Below, piece by piece: positions 15,010-25,500 of a stretch of DNA of 45,986 bases. Source of the DNA: Paenibacillus marchantiophytorum. Its GTDB lineage: Bacteria; Bacillota; Bacilli; Paenibacillales; NBRC-103111. The stretch is taken from positions 101,079-147,064 of the forward strand of contig NZ_BMHE01000014.1 of the NCBI RefSeq assembly GCF_014640555.1, in the 5' to 3' direction. How positions within the stretch are numbered: the stretch's first letter is position 1; each line of letters opens with the position of its first letter. Position numbers and translations under genes: made by a program. The notes below the pieces were generated by a model. The model did no database searches. It was given only the letters and a program-made list of their open reading frames with translations, and was not told the origin of the DNA.

Positions 15010-16014
15010 ATGACAAAGCTTCGTTGGGGAATTTTGGGATGCGCGAATATTGCTATTAGAGCCTGTATCCCAGGCATCAGACAGTCGCAAACAGGAATTG
15101 TAAGCGCTATTGCCAGCCGTAGTTTACAGAAGTCGCAGGAGAAAGCCGCTGAGCTTGATATTCCAAAAGCGTATGGCAGTTATGAAGAATTAATAGCCGA
15201 TCCCGATATTGACGCCATCTATATACCTTTGCCGAATCATCTTCATAAAGAGTGGACCATTCGCGCTGTGCAAGCAGGCAAACATGTCCTTTGTGAGAAG
15301 CCGGCAGCCTTGACTGCTGTTGAAGTGCAAGAGATGGTTACAGCAAGCGAACAAGCTGGTGTTCAATTTGCCGAAGCGTTCATGTACCGGCATCACCCTC
15401 GTTACGACCGTATCAAGGCGATTATTGACTCTGGAGAAATTGGCGATGTTCGCGGCATTCATGGCGCTTTTACTTTCAGCAATCCTGGCGACAGCAAGAA
15501 TGTTCGCTACGTTCGCGAGTGGGGCGGCGGTTCTGCTTATGATGTTGGCTGTTATCCGCTTAGCGCAGCTAGATTAATTCTAGGTAGAGAGCCTGAAGCC
15601 GTTACGACGCACGCTTTCTTCTCACCTGAACACGATCATGTCGATATGATGATGTCCGGTTTGGTTGAATTCAGCGGCAACGTCGCTTTAACCTTCGATT
15701 GCGGTATGTGGGCGGGCTTCCGCAACACGCTTGAAATCGTCGGTGCCATCGGACGCATTGAAGTCCCCTCTGCTTTCGTGACACCTACGGAGGAATCCGG
15801 TCACTTTATCGTGCAAGTAGGGAATGAGCGTCGTGAAGAGAAAGTGCCTTTCCTTAATCAATATGCGCTGCAAGCAGATGATTTGGCTTATGCGGCTTGG
15901 GGCGAGAAAGCCGCTCGCTTCCCTGCGAGTGATGCCGTCCTGAATATGAAATTAATCGATGCTTGCTTGCAATCCGCCAGAGAGCGCTCACGCATTGTCA
16001 TGAATGAATCCTAA
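15010..16014 (+). CDS. Gfo/Idh/MocA-family oxidoreductase
   Basis: The product is a 334-residue NAD(P)-dependent sugar dehydrogenase-type protein. It has an N-terminal Rossmann motif (RWGILGCANIA), the family signature CEKPAA (EKP at 96-98, with the catalytic Lys 97) and a C-terminal substrate domain including GGGSAYDVGCYPLSAAR. The Asp/Tyr-type catalytic segment YDVGCYP resembles sugar dehydrogenases and 1,5-anhydrofructose reductase relatives. Substrate and direction are unknown. AAGGAGA lies about 10 nt before the ATG. It is followed after 21 bp by an aldo/keto reductase gene, so a two-step oxidoreduction of a sugar is likely. The divergent AraC gene is the probable regulator. Confidence 0.9.
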   Translation: MTKLRWGILGCANIAIRACIPGIRQSQTGIVSAIASRSLQKSQEKAAELDIPKAYGSYEELIADPDIDAIYIPLPNHLHKEWTIRAVQAGKHVLCEKPAALTAVEVQEMVTASEQAGVQFAEAFMYRHHPRYDRIKAIIDSGEIGDVRGIHGAFTFSNPGDSKNVRYVREWGGGSAYDVGCYPLSAARLILGREPEAVTTHAFFSPEHDHVDMMMSGLVEFSGNVALTFDCGMWAGFRNTLEIVGAIGRIEVPSAFVTPTEESGHFIVQVGNERREEKVPFLNQYALQADDLAYAAWGEKAARFPASDAVLNMKLIDACLQSARERSRIVMNES

Positions 16015-16035
16015 ATAACAGAGGAGATGAAATCT

Positions 16036-16974
16036 TTGAAGCACATTCATATTAAAGGCTTGGAAAAACCTGTTTCTAAATTAGTCATGGGCTCAGACTT
16101 CTTCCGCTTGAATAACCCCCATGAAGTCAGCGAAATTCTTGGACACTATTTGGCCATTGGCGGCAATACGATTGACTCAGCCTTCATCTATTGCGGCGGC
16201 GAGAGCGAGCAAGCGATCGGGATTTGGCTCGATGAGATGGGCAATCGCGATGAAATGAATATCTTCACCAAGGGCGCTCATCATAATGAACACGGTCCGC
16301 GCGTGAATGCGGAAGCGATTCGCAGCGATTTGTTCACGAGTCTGGAACGACTGCGCACCGACTATATTGACCTCTATGCCCTGCATCGGGATGATCTGGC
16401 AACGCCGGTTGGCGCGATTGTTGAGGCGCTTAATGAGCATGTAGAAGCAGGCCGCATCCGCGCATTTGGCGGGTCCAACTGGACGCACGAACGGCTGCAA
16501 GAAGCCAATGCCTACGCTGAGAAACACGGTCTCATCGGTTTCACCTTCAGCAGCCCGAACCTCAGCCTCGCCAAAGCCAACGAGCCTTTCTGGGCCGGCT
16601 GCGTCTCCGTCGATGAGCAAGCGCTGCGCTGGTACGAAGCCCAGCAGTTTCCGCTGCTCTCCTGGTCGTCGCAGGCGCGCGGCTTCTTCAGCGGGCGGTT
16701 CTCCCCTGAGATCAGCGATAATGCTGACATCGTCCGCGTGTTCTACAGCGACGAGAACTGGACGCGGCTGCAGCGTGCTCAGCAGCTTGCGCAAGAGAAA
16801 GGCGTAAGCACGATTCAGATCGCGCTCGCCTATGTCGTGAGCCAGCCGTTCCCGGCGTGTGCGCTCATCGGCCCGCGCAGCGAAGCCGAGATGCAGTCAT
16901 GCCGTGACGGCGCGGAGCTGGTGCTCACTGCGCAGGAGTTGGCGTGGCTTGATTTGAGCGCTGCAATCGTGTAA
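16036..16974 (+). CDS. Aldo/keto reductase
   Basis: The product is a 312-residue (alpha/beta)8 NAD(P)H-dependent reductase with the tetrad visible: D47 and Y52 in NTIDSAFIYCGGESEQAIG, K79 in NIFTKGAHH, H117 in DLYALHRDD. Cofactor-binding sequences are WSSQARGFFSGRF and GPRSEAEM. GAGGAG at 16021-16026 abuts the ATG at 16027 but lies 9 nt before the in-frame TTG at 16036, so the TTG is preferred. It follows the Gfo/Idh/MocA gene by 21 bp, and a strong hairpin terminator follows it. The gene is more GC-rich towards its 3' end. The substrate is unknown. Confidence 0.9.
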   Translation: MKHIHIKGLEKPVSKLVMGSDFFRLNNPHEVSEILGHYLAIGGNTIDSAFIYCGGESEQAIGIWLDEMGNRDEMNIFTKGAHHNEHGPRVNAEAIRSDLFTSLERLRTDYIDLYALHRDDLATPVGAIVEALNEHVEAGRIRAFGGSNWTHERLQEANAYAEKHGLIGFTFSSPNLSLAKANEPFWAGCVSVDEQALRWYEAQQFPLLSWSSQARGFFSGRFSPEISDNADIVRVFYSDENWTRLQRAQQLAQEKGVSTIQIALAYVVSQPFPACALIGPRSEAEMQSCRDGAELVLTAQELAWLDLSAAIV

Positions 16975-16982
16975 CTAGTCAA

Positions 16983-17015
16983 GAACCCCCCGGCCGAAGA
17001 TGGGCCGGGGGGTTC
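16983..17015 (+). terminator. Strong hairpin terminator
   Basis: GAACCCCCCGGCC (16983-16995) and its perfect complement (17003-17015) form a 13-bp stem with a 7-nt loop, followed by a pyrimidine-rich TCTCTCTATTCTCTG tail. It separates the convergent aldo/keto reductase and AraC-sensor genes. Confidence 0.75.
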
Positions 17016-17033
17016 TCTCTATTCTCTGTTCCC

Positions 17034-19328
17034 TTAATTCGCTTTCTTCATTTGCCTGAATTGATTCGGCGAAAGGCCATGTTTCTTTTTGAAAACCGTA
17101 ATAAAATAAGTACTGTTCAAGAAGCCGATCTGTTCGCCGATTTCCTTGACTCTTAGCGAAGTATGTAATAATAAATCTTCCGCTTCCGCCAGGCGCAAAT
17201 TGGTGACATAGGTAGAGAAGGATACCCGCATATTTTCATTAAATAATTTACTGAAATAAGGAATCGAGATATGGAGCGCCGTAGCAACCGAATCCGCTGA
17301 GAGGTCATCTTTCCTATAATGCTGCTGAATATAATCGCAGGCTTGCTTGATGATTTCCTTGCAATCCCGATGCCTATTCCCCTTAAGCTCTTGGATAATA
17401 AATGGCACTAATTCCTTGAAAAATTGCTTGAGCATATCCACTCTTACAAAGCTTGAGATTACATCTGCTAAAGATTCCATCTGATGAGCCGTATAGATGG
17501 GGGACAAATCCACAATCTCATTGAAAACCTTATCCAGATTGGAACCAATCTGTTTTAAAGTCGCATGGATATCCTTAATGGAACAGTCTTCAATTTCCTC
17601 AAACAATTCATCAATGTTCTCCAGCGCCGCCTTGCTGTCATTAAGTTTCAAATGGTTAAGCAGGGAATTCTCAAGCTTGAAAGGGTAATGGAACTTCTTG
17701 CGAATCGCTGCTTGAATTTTGTCATAGAAATAAATGCGCTGATCATCCCTCAGAAATACATAATCCAAAGCCTCTCTGGCTGTTTCATACGAATTAGCCA
17801 GCTCCTGCATCGTAGCCGCCCCTTCGCCAACGCCGATTTTCAGCTGAATTCCCATCATTTTGTCCACGTGATGAACAAATCCTAACCAGGCATCGTCACT
17901 CATGCCTTCCATATCATTCATCAACAGCACCATGGAATGGCTGCCTGTTTCAATTTTCTCCAACGCTCCATGATCCGCAATTGTTCTCAGTGCAAGTTCA
18001 TAAACAGCCTCTTTAACAAGCGAGAGCTGCGTGTCGCGTTGGTTGGATATGACGCCATGTTCCCCTTCCATCACCAGCACGAGTACACGCAAGTTCGTCG
18101 TCTTTAGCTGGATTTCGAGCTTTTGGAAATGAGCTGCAATGCCCTGTTCATCCATGCTTCCTTCCTGATTCAAACATTCTCTGAGGAAGCCTTCCTTCAA
18201 TTTGTTGCGATCTTTGACGGCCGAGTCTTCCAGTGACATGACTTTGTGAATAAGTCCCTTGAAGACATCGCTGACATATTCCACATCATCCGCATATTCG
18301 GCAGAGGAACCGAAAGGATGACTATATTTAATCATCTTAACGACTTTACCGAATGGCAGATAGATTTTATTGATTAGGAGCACTGTCGCAGCAATGCTAA
18401 ACAATAGAACAACCAACGAAATAAGAATGATATTCCTCAGAAAAGTAAAACTATCTTTGGATAGGTAGTCATAACTTGTTGTATTGATGAGATACCATTC
18501 CAGCTTTTCGTTATAAACATAGGTGATCAGGAACTTCTTCTTATCAATTTGCTCAATAAAATGATTGGATTTTGCCTCGGAATGGATGACTTTGCTTATA
18601 AAATCTTGCTTACTGCGATCATGCATGAATTGTTCCGGTTGATTGCTGTTGAGAATATTCACGCCTTGTTTATCGACAATAATAAAGTTCGAATAGGCGG
18701 TACTGCCCATTTTGTTGAAGAGATCCTGAATGGATTTCAGCTCCAAATTGATAAAGATAGCGTGTCCATTCCTGCTGCCTGAATACGTGAAAATCAGAGA
18801 GAGAATGTTGCTAACGTAAGGTTTGGAATCGTAGATATAGCTTTGTTGATGAGGAAGAAACAGCATTTTGTTCATTTTTTTCCGCACATCGATGAGTCCT
18901 ACCGCCTGCTGATCAATGGCTGGAATGTCAACATCCTTGTTAATCGTATGAATGAACCTTCCCGTTTCCCCATTGTACAAATAGACGGAATTAATATAGG
19001 GATTCGCACTGACCACTTCATCGACTCGGTTTTCAACCTTCATGGCATCTATCGGGTTAAGCTCATTGGAATATAGCCCCCTAATGATTTCGCTATCATT
19101 GAGAAGCTGTTCCCCGATCTGAAAGACTCGCTCATACAGCGTTTCGATATTATAATCGGTTTGCGATAGTAATTTCTGGTATGTATCAGAAGTATGCTTA
19201 TCATTGATTTTGGTGTTGTAGGAATAATTGATGATCGAAATCAAAATAATTGAAAATAAAAAGATAGCTACCGTCGCTACAATTATTCGACTTAGGAAAC
19301 TTCCCCTTAGCTTGAAAAGCCTCAACAT
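17034..19328 (-). CDS. Membrane-bound AraC-type one-component sensor-regulator
   Basis: The product has 764 residues. A transmembrane helix at about 12-35 precedes an extracytoplasmic Cache-like sensor region (about 36-295), a second helix near 297-322 (FLRNIILISLVVLLFSIAA) and a long cytoplasmic linker. The AraC helix-turn-helix is at about 660-760: DSVATALHISIPYFSKLF and VKEIGEQIGFLNSTYFITVF. There is no kinase or receiver domain, so the signal passes directly from the cell surface to DNA. ATG at 19328 follows GGGGAT by 6 nt; upstream extension to 19391 would run across a cre-like box. It lies just downstream of the giant GH2 gene on the same strand and probably regulates the polysaccharide locus. 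Confidence 0.88.
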   Translation of the reverse strand: MLRLFKLRGSFLSRIIVATVAIFLFSIILISIINYSYNTKINDKHTSDTYQKLLSQTDYNIETLYERVFQIGEQLLNDSEIIRGLYSNELNPIDAMKVENRVDEVVSANPYINSVYLYNGETGRFIHTINKDVDIPAIDQQAVGLIDVRKKMNKMLFLPHQQSYIYDSKPYVSNILSLIFTYSGSRNGHAIFINLELKSIQDLFNKMGSTAYSNFIIVDKQGVNILNSNQPEQFMHDRSKQDFISKVIHSEAKSNHFIEQIDKKKFLITYVYNEKLEWYLINTTSYDYLSKDSFTFLRNIILISLVVLLFSIAATVLLINKIYLPFGKVVKMIKYSHPFGSSAEYADDVEYVSDVFKGLIHKVMSLEDSAVKDRNKLKEGFLRECLNQEGSMDEQGIAAHFQKLEIQLKTTNLRVLVLVMEGEHGVISNQRDTQLSLVKEAVYELALRTIADHGALEKIETGSHSMVLLMNDMEGMSDDAWLGFVHHVDKMMGIQLKIGVGEGAATMQELANSYETAREALDYVFLRDDQRIYFYDKIQAAIRKKFHYPFKLENSLLNHLKLNDSKAALENIDELFEEIEDCSIKDIHATLKQIGSNLDKVFNEIVDLSPIYTAHQMESLADVISSFVRVDMLKQFFKELVPFIIQELKGNRHRDCKEIIKQACDYIQQHYRKDDLSADSVATALHISIPYFSKLFNENMRVSFSTYVTNLRLAEAEDLLLHTSLRVKEIGEQIGFLNSTYFITVFKKKHGLSPNQFRQMKKAN

Positions 19329-19351
19329 CGAATCATCCCCATTACCCAAAT

Positions 19352-19365
19352 TGAGAGCGTTTTCA
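19352..19365. promoter_or_regulatory. cre-like box upstream of the AraC-type sensor
   Basis: TGAGAGCGTTTTCA matches the CcpA consensus TGWAARCGYTWNCW at 13 of 14 positions and lies 24 bp before the start codon at 19328. Confidence 0.6.
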
Positions 19366-19442
19366 CAATGTAAATTTATGTCATTACTCATGTCAACTAT
19401 ACTGCCGATAATTCAATCGCGTCAAGCATCTGTTCGAATCTA

Positions 19443-19483
19443 AAAGCACTTCAACTTCCCCGCTTCAAGAAGCCAAGTGCTTT
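19443..19483 (-). terminator. Hairpin between the GH2 and AraC-sensor genes
   Basis: AAAGCACTT (19443-19451) pairs with AAGTGCTTT (19475-19483), with further partial pairing inside. On the minus strand the stem ends in TTTTAG, a short T-tract. It lies 19 bp after the GH2 stop and may reduce read-through into the regulator gene. Confidence 0.45.
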
Positions 19484-19501
19484 AGATTCCAACTTTACAT
19501 T

Positions 19502-22500
19502 TTATTTACCCATTAAATTAGCAATGACTTGTGTGCTCTCTGCTCGGGTAGTGACACCCTGCGGTACATACTCATTCTCCCCTCGCCCACGAAGAAGGTC
19601 TAAGTTCGAAGCAGCGTCAACCGCCTTTTTGGCCCAATCGCTTATCTGATCATCATCTGCATATTGGCTCTGCATTGGAAGAGCGGGAGCCTTCTTGCCT
19701 GTCTTTACTTCATAGGCACGGATGATCGTGATGGCCATTTCTTCACGTGTAATCGTATCCTTAGGAGCAAAGAGGGTTTCACTTCTCCCCGTTACAATGC
19801 CAGCCTGATATGCTGCCACGATTGCACCTGCATACGGATCACTTTCGTTGACGTCATGGAATGTCGTCGGACCCGTTGTCGCTTTCAAGTCGAGAGCACG
19901 CGTCAGCATCGCAACAAATTCTGCACGAGTTACTTTGCTTTGCGGAGCAAATTCCTTATCGCTTACGCCTGTGATAATACCTTGAGCCGCCATCCTCTGA
20001 ATGACCGAAGCAGCCCAATGGGATGGGGGAACATCGGTAAACGTTTTGTCGTACATCAGGACACCGTATTTGCTGAAATGATGAATCGACGCTTCAACCA
20101 TGCCATTGTGCTCTGATCCGCCCACGAACTCAAGTCCTCCGTTATCTTTGAAAGAGTAGATGCCGGTTAATTCCTTGTTTGCCGTCTCTCCGGCCTTCAG
20201 CTTTAAGACAAGCGGCTGAGCAAAGGAGGATAGCGTCCTCAGCTTCGTCCCATCGCGATCACTAATTTGCAGCGATAGCTCATACATCGATCCTGCTAAT
20301 ACGATCTTCGCAACCGCTTCTTGGGCTGCAGCATTCAGCAGTTTCTCCGCTTCACTCTTCTCGATTTTGCTCAGTTTGAAGCTTACATACGCTGGGTTCA
20401 AGTCTTTGACGAATCCAGCCCACTCCATCATGACAGCACTTGGAATTTCCAAACTCAGGTCTTCGTTGCGGATAATAAGTTTGGTCATGTCGTGCAGCGA
20501 CTTGTCTTCGAGGGGAATAAGCACCTCCGTGACACCTGAATCTAAGTTCACAATAGCATTACCGTCTTTCACTTCGAGCACCTTAACGATTGGTTTCCCC
20601 TTCGCAGCTGTGGCTTCTGATCCGCTATCCCCGGAGTAGCCGCCGCCAGGCCCCGTCGGAATGGATTCTGCAGTGAACTTAACCTTATAGATTTTCACGG
20701 ATTTTCCGTCTTCCGCTCTCACTTCAACAGAAGCCGTTCCTGGTAAAGCTATCGCTTGGTTTACGGTTAGATCAGCCTTGGCATCGGTGGTAGATGCTGT
20801 TACAAGTGGAATGGCTTTCGTACCTGCTGGTAATACCACTTGATACTCGAATTTGTTCTTGTCAAAGGAAGGCACTGTTTGACCGTTCACCTCAATGGAA
20901 CGCAAGGTGGCGTCCGAACTTGGGATGATCACAGCCGCCGACTTGATGAATTTGGCGTCCGCCCAATCGGCATGATCGCTGCTGTTGCCATTGCCTCCAT
21001 CGGTTACGATTAATTTCAACTCACGCTTAGCGACAATGTTTACACTAACCTTCTTCGCTGCTGTGCGGATTCCCATCTTATCGCTGTCGAATAGCTGCTG
21101 TCCATCTGCCCACACTTGAAAAGCTACTTTGCCTTCTGTGCTTTCCTGATCAACTCCAACAACCGCTTCGAATTTCTCGAAGCCTCTATTCGCAATGTCG
21201 TACACGATCTCAGAATAAGCATGCGTGCCGATCCCTTTGGTATAAGATTTGCTGCCCATTCCATCGAATAGGGTAAGTACGTTGTCCTGAACGCTGGAAT
21301 CCTTTCTTACCGAACCCCATCCTGTCGTTGCAGAAACCCAGTTCATATCGCTTGCATACGTCGGTACATCCGAATAACTCACTGTAAAACGATCTTCGTC
21401 CGCCAGTCGAACATTCACCGTATTCGTGTAAGTGGAGGCTAGTATGATTGGTTTGCTGATCGAATTAGCTTCCACCCAACCAGGAAACGCCGCTGGATGC
21501 GACCAAATATTGTTTACCTGAAAGCGTATGGACCCGTCTGCGTTGACAGAGCTTTTAACAGAGCCATTCCCGTCTCCTTCAGCGGTGAGTCTCTTCCCTG
21601 TTTCTCCGATTAGGAGAGATGCGTAGTTGTAATTGTTTTTGGAAGCCACGAAATCAGAGGTTCCTCGTTTCCCGATATCGTCTTTCCCATACTTGTGATA
21701 ATCCTTCTCGTCTTGCGACCATGCCCAAGTCGGTTCGATCCCGTATCTGTCATCGCCCGCCAGCTTGCTCTTGAAGGCAGTTCCCGCGTTTCTTCCGATT
21801 TGCTCCACCGGATAATAAGTCCAGAGACCGCTTCGGTCCCATGTCATTCTATCTGCATTCGCTGAGACATCGAATGCTACGCCCACAGCATCATAGACAG
21901 AAGGCAGGTTCGTGACAGTATAGGTTGTTGAAATCAGTCCCGTTCCATCAACGTGGAGCGTGAACGTCACCCCGGTACCTCCATAAGAACCCGCTATATT
22001 GATAATAGCCTCACTTTCTGTGCTCGAGCTGGCAAAACTGCTCAGTTTCCAAGGATCAAGCTTGGATGTGAACCCCATAGTTAAGTAAGGGCCTCCAGTA
22101 AGTATCTTTTCCCCTTTGTACGTTCCCTCTGTGATCATCCCCGTGGCTTTGTCGAAGATGAGTTTGAAGTTTTGACCTGAAAGGGTGACCTGCGTGTCAT
22201 CTTTCTTGATATCAGGGGCTTTGCCTTGCGGCTCGGCGAAGTGGAAGGTCTTCTCCCCGATCATCAAATTGTATTCATCAACTAGTCGTGAGGACTGAAA
22301 ACGATCGCTTTGGTAAAACTTGAGATGCACCACATCCCCTAGCTTCCAACCTTTAGCAGGAAGGACTAATTCGCCTGCATGCATCGGCTCGACAGATGGC
22401 CCCGTTATCGTTTCTGTCTGATCTCCAAAGCTCCATTCCACCTTGATTTCATTCAGATTCGTGTGATTATAACGATTCTCGATCGGAATCGCCATAACAT

Positions 22501-25500
22501 TGCCCGCTCCTGGATTCGGCAAGGAATTGGCATTAATCCGGATTGGCGAATAAGCCTTCTTGACGTTCCAATACTCCGGTTTTTCCCTGTTCCATGAATC
22601 CAGAATGCCCCATTTGACACGGAAACCGCAGATTTCATCCTTGCAATACGTGTTCAAATCCCGCGAGTGCCAAATGGCTCCGCCCAAAGCACCTTCGGAA
22701 GCATACATTTCATCCCAATAGCGCTTAATGGCTTCACCATAGAAATCCTCGAAAGCAGGGTCGTTATTAAACCAATCTTCATAGTACACATATAAATGCG
22801 CGTACTCATCATCGATTTCTGGTTTATCCCGCCCTCCGATCTTCTGCCCGTTGCCCACATAATGCACACTGAACAAATCATTATAGCTGCTAGGGGCATT
22901 AAAACCGAAGCTTGATTTGACCGGCCTTGTTGGATCGATTTTTTTCACATAGTCATGAATAGCAGCAATATTGGAGCCCCACCCGCTCTCGTTCTCGAGC
23001 GACCAGATCACAATGCTGGGATGACTCCGATCCTTTTCGATCGTTTCCGAGAATTGACCCATAAAATAACTCAAATAAGCAGCGTCATTCAATCGCGCGT
23101 CATTGATGAACATAACTGAGTTCTCCTGCTCTACATAAAGGCCGATTTCATCTGCGTAATCCAGCACATATTCATACTGTGGCCAATGCGATGTACGGAT
23201 GTAATTGATATTGCCATCTTTCAATTTCGCAAGCGAAGCCAGATCGTGCTGCGGGTCTACCGCAACGCCGACAAAAGGAGAGGATTGGTGCCAATTCACG
23301 CCATGCAGTTTGACTTCCTTCCCGTTAACGAGCATCTTGTTCCCTGTGACTTTGATTTCCCTGAAGCCGATTTTGCGAATGACGGTCTGCACCGTCTCCC
23401 CCTTCACCTTGACGCTTGCCGTCAACTTATACAAATTAGGGTGCTCAGCATCCCATTTCAATGGGTTTTTAACTGGAATAAGGATCGTTTTTTCTGAATC
23501 CTGCACAGTTAACTGCATGTAACCAGGATCAATTGCGACTGGCCTGCCATCAGGGTCAACAAGACTAAATTCTACAACAGAACTGGCAGTTCCAGTAGTT
23601 CCTGTTCCTGTTTCCGTATTTGCCAGCATCATCCCTGCAGTGAGCTTCAATGTCGCATCCGTATAAGTTGTATCAAAGGAGGTATCCGCTTGCAATCTCG
23701 TCAAATAATCATGGGGCAGCGCAAGCAGCTTCACTTCTCCTACCAAACCTCTGACATGCTGGTATTCCACGAAGTTTTTCTCAGCCGTAATGCCTACGGT
23801 AACCCATGCTGCCTCGCCTGGCTTCACATAGTCCGTTATATCGCAGTCGAATGTCGTAAAGCCGCCTCGGTGCGTACGAACCAAATGACCATTCACCCAC
23901 ACACGGGCGAAATCAAAAGCAGCTTCAAATCGCAGCACGACCTTCTTGCCTTGATAATCTTGTGGAATGGAGACCGACGTTTTGTACACGTTCTCTATAT
24001 TCCGATCAGGAAACCAATCGCCGCCTTGCTTGCCGCGAATGTCAAACCCCAGCACTTCCAAGTTAGCCGGCACTTTGGCGTCAGACCATCCCGAGGGCTC
24101 TGCGCTATTTTTCCAGAAACCCTGGACAGGCGTTTGCGTGAATTTCCAAATCCCGCTCAAGTTGATGATCGGATGCTGCACGCCGCTAACGGCTGCAGGC
24201 AAAGGAGCAATCACGGGGCGCGGCCAGCCATTCGTTTCAAGCCCTACAGGTACAACAGGCATGGCGTCGCTGATGTATCCGAACACCTTAAACTCAGCAA
24301 TCCCGGCTTTGCTGCCAAGTTCGAAATCCGTCACCGTTATCCGAACATATCGTCTGGCTGCATCCAGGAATCGGTCCGTATTCACTTGGCTGCGTTCCGT
24401 CTGATTAGTCTTATCGACAGCCGGATACCAATTCATTGCATCACTCGAGACCTCGATTTTATATGTATAGCTTTTCCCTGACTCTTTCCAGGTTACCTCT
24501 GTGCCGGTCAATTCGTAATCTTGGCCCAGATCGACTTGCAGCCAATTGCCTTTGCTTGTATCCATAGCTGCCCAAGCCGTTTCCAATTTTCCATCGACGG
24601 CACTTGCCGCCAGATGATCGGGCTCCTCTGTAGATGCCTTGGCCGTCTTGCCAAGTGCTGCATTGATCTCATTGTAACCAACCATTGTGTAAGAAAAAGT
24701 GATAGCGGCGCTCTCCTTCGCAGCTTTGACCGCATAGGCTCTAATGGCTGTATCTTGCGTAATGGCAAGCGGTTTCACATACATCTGTTTCGTTCCGGAG
24801 CTTTTGGGATCTGACCCGTCCGTCGTGTAATAGATGGCAGTGCCGCTGATTGAACTGGATAATGCAACATCCGTCTTCTCAGTCAGAATGCCCGCAGGAG
24901 GATTGGCAGTAAGCGCTATAACCTGATAGGCCAAAGACGTTACATCGCTATCCGTTTTCCCGTCAACTTTTGCGTAGGCTTTTACTGTGACTGTGGAGTC
25001 GATAGAAGTTCCCGTCAGCGGTATTCGACCTGTATATAACCGACTGCTTCCTGATGTTCTGGGATCACTGCCGTCGGTCGTATAATAAATTTTGGCAGTA
25101 GACTCGCTGCTCGATAGCCCTGTTGTTGTTCCTTCTGAGACTATCGCAGGCATTAGATCCGTATTTACAGGTAAAGCTGTAGAAGTGTTAAACAGATTGA
25201 ACTCCCATACGGCGGCAGGAGAGCCGACAGTAGCAAGCTGATGCAATCTCACATAGCGTGCATTCGTTACTGGGAAAGGATGAACTTGGTCTTCCAAATC
25301 CGTATGATTATTTTCCGTGACAACAGACGTCCAGTTTTGCCCATCATCAGAGGTATCTATGGTATATTTCGTGAGATAATTTTGATGATTTGGATTTTTA
25401 CGCAAAATGGCATAATTGACGGGCTGCTTCTTCCCTAAATCAAGGATAAGATCCCATAGGCCTGATTTCTCCGGTTGCGCGTACGTCGTATTGTCGCCGT

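Noticed and set aside
16177..16794. A 205-residue minus-strand protein opposite the aldo/keto reductase
   Set aside because: The plus strand carries the full catalytic tetrad; the minus frame has no support.
23690..24481. A 263-residue plus-strand protein opposite the GH2 gene
   Set aside because: It is antisense to a region encoding clear discoidin and GH2 sequence and has no recognisable domain.
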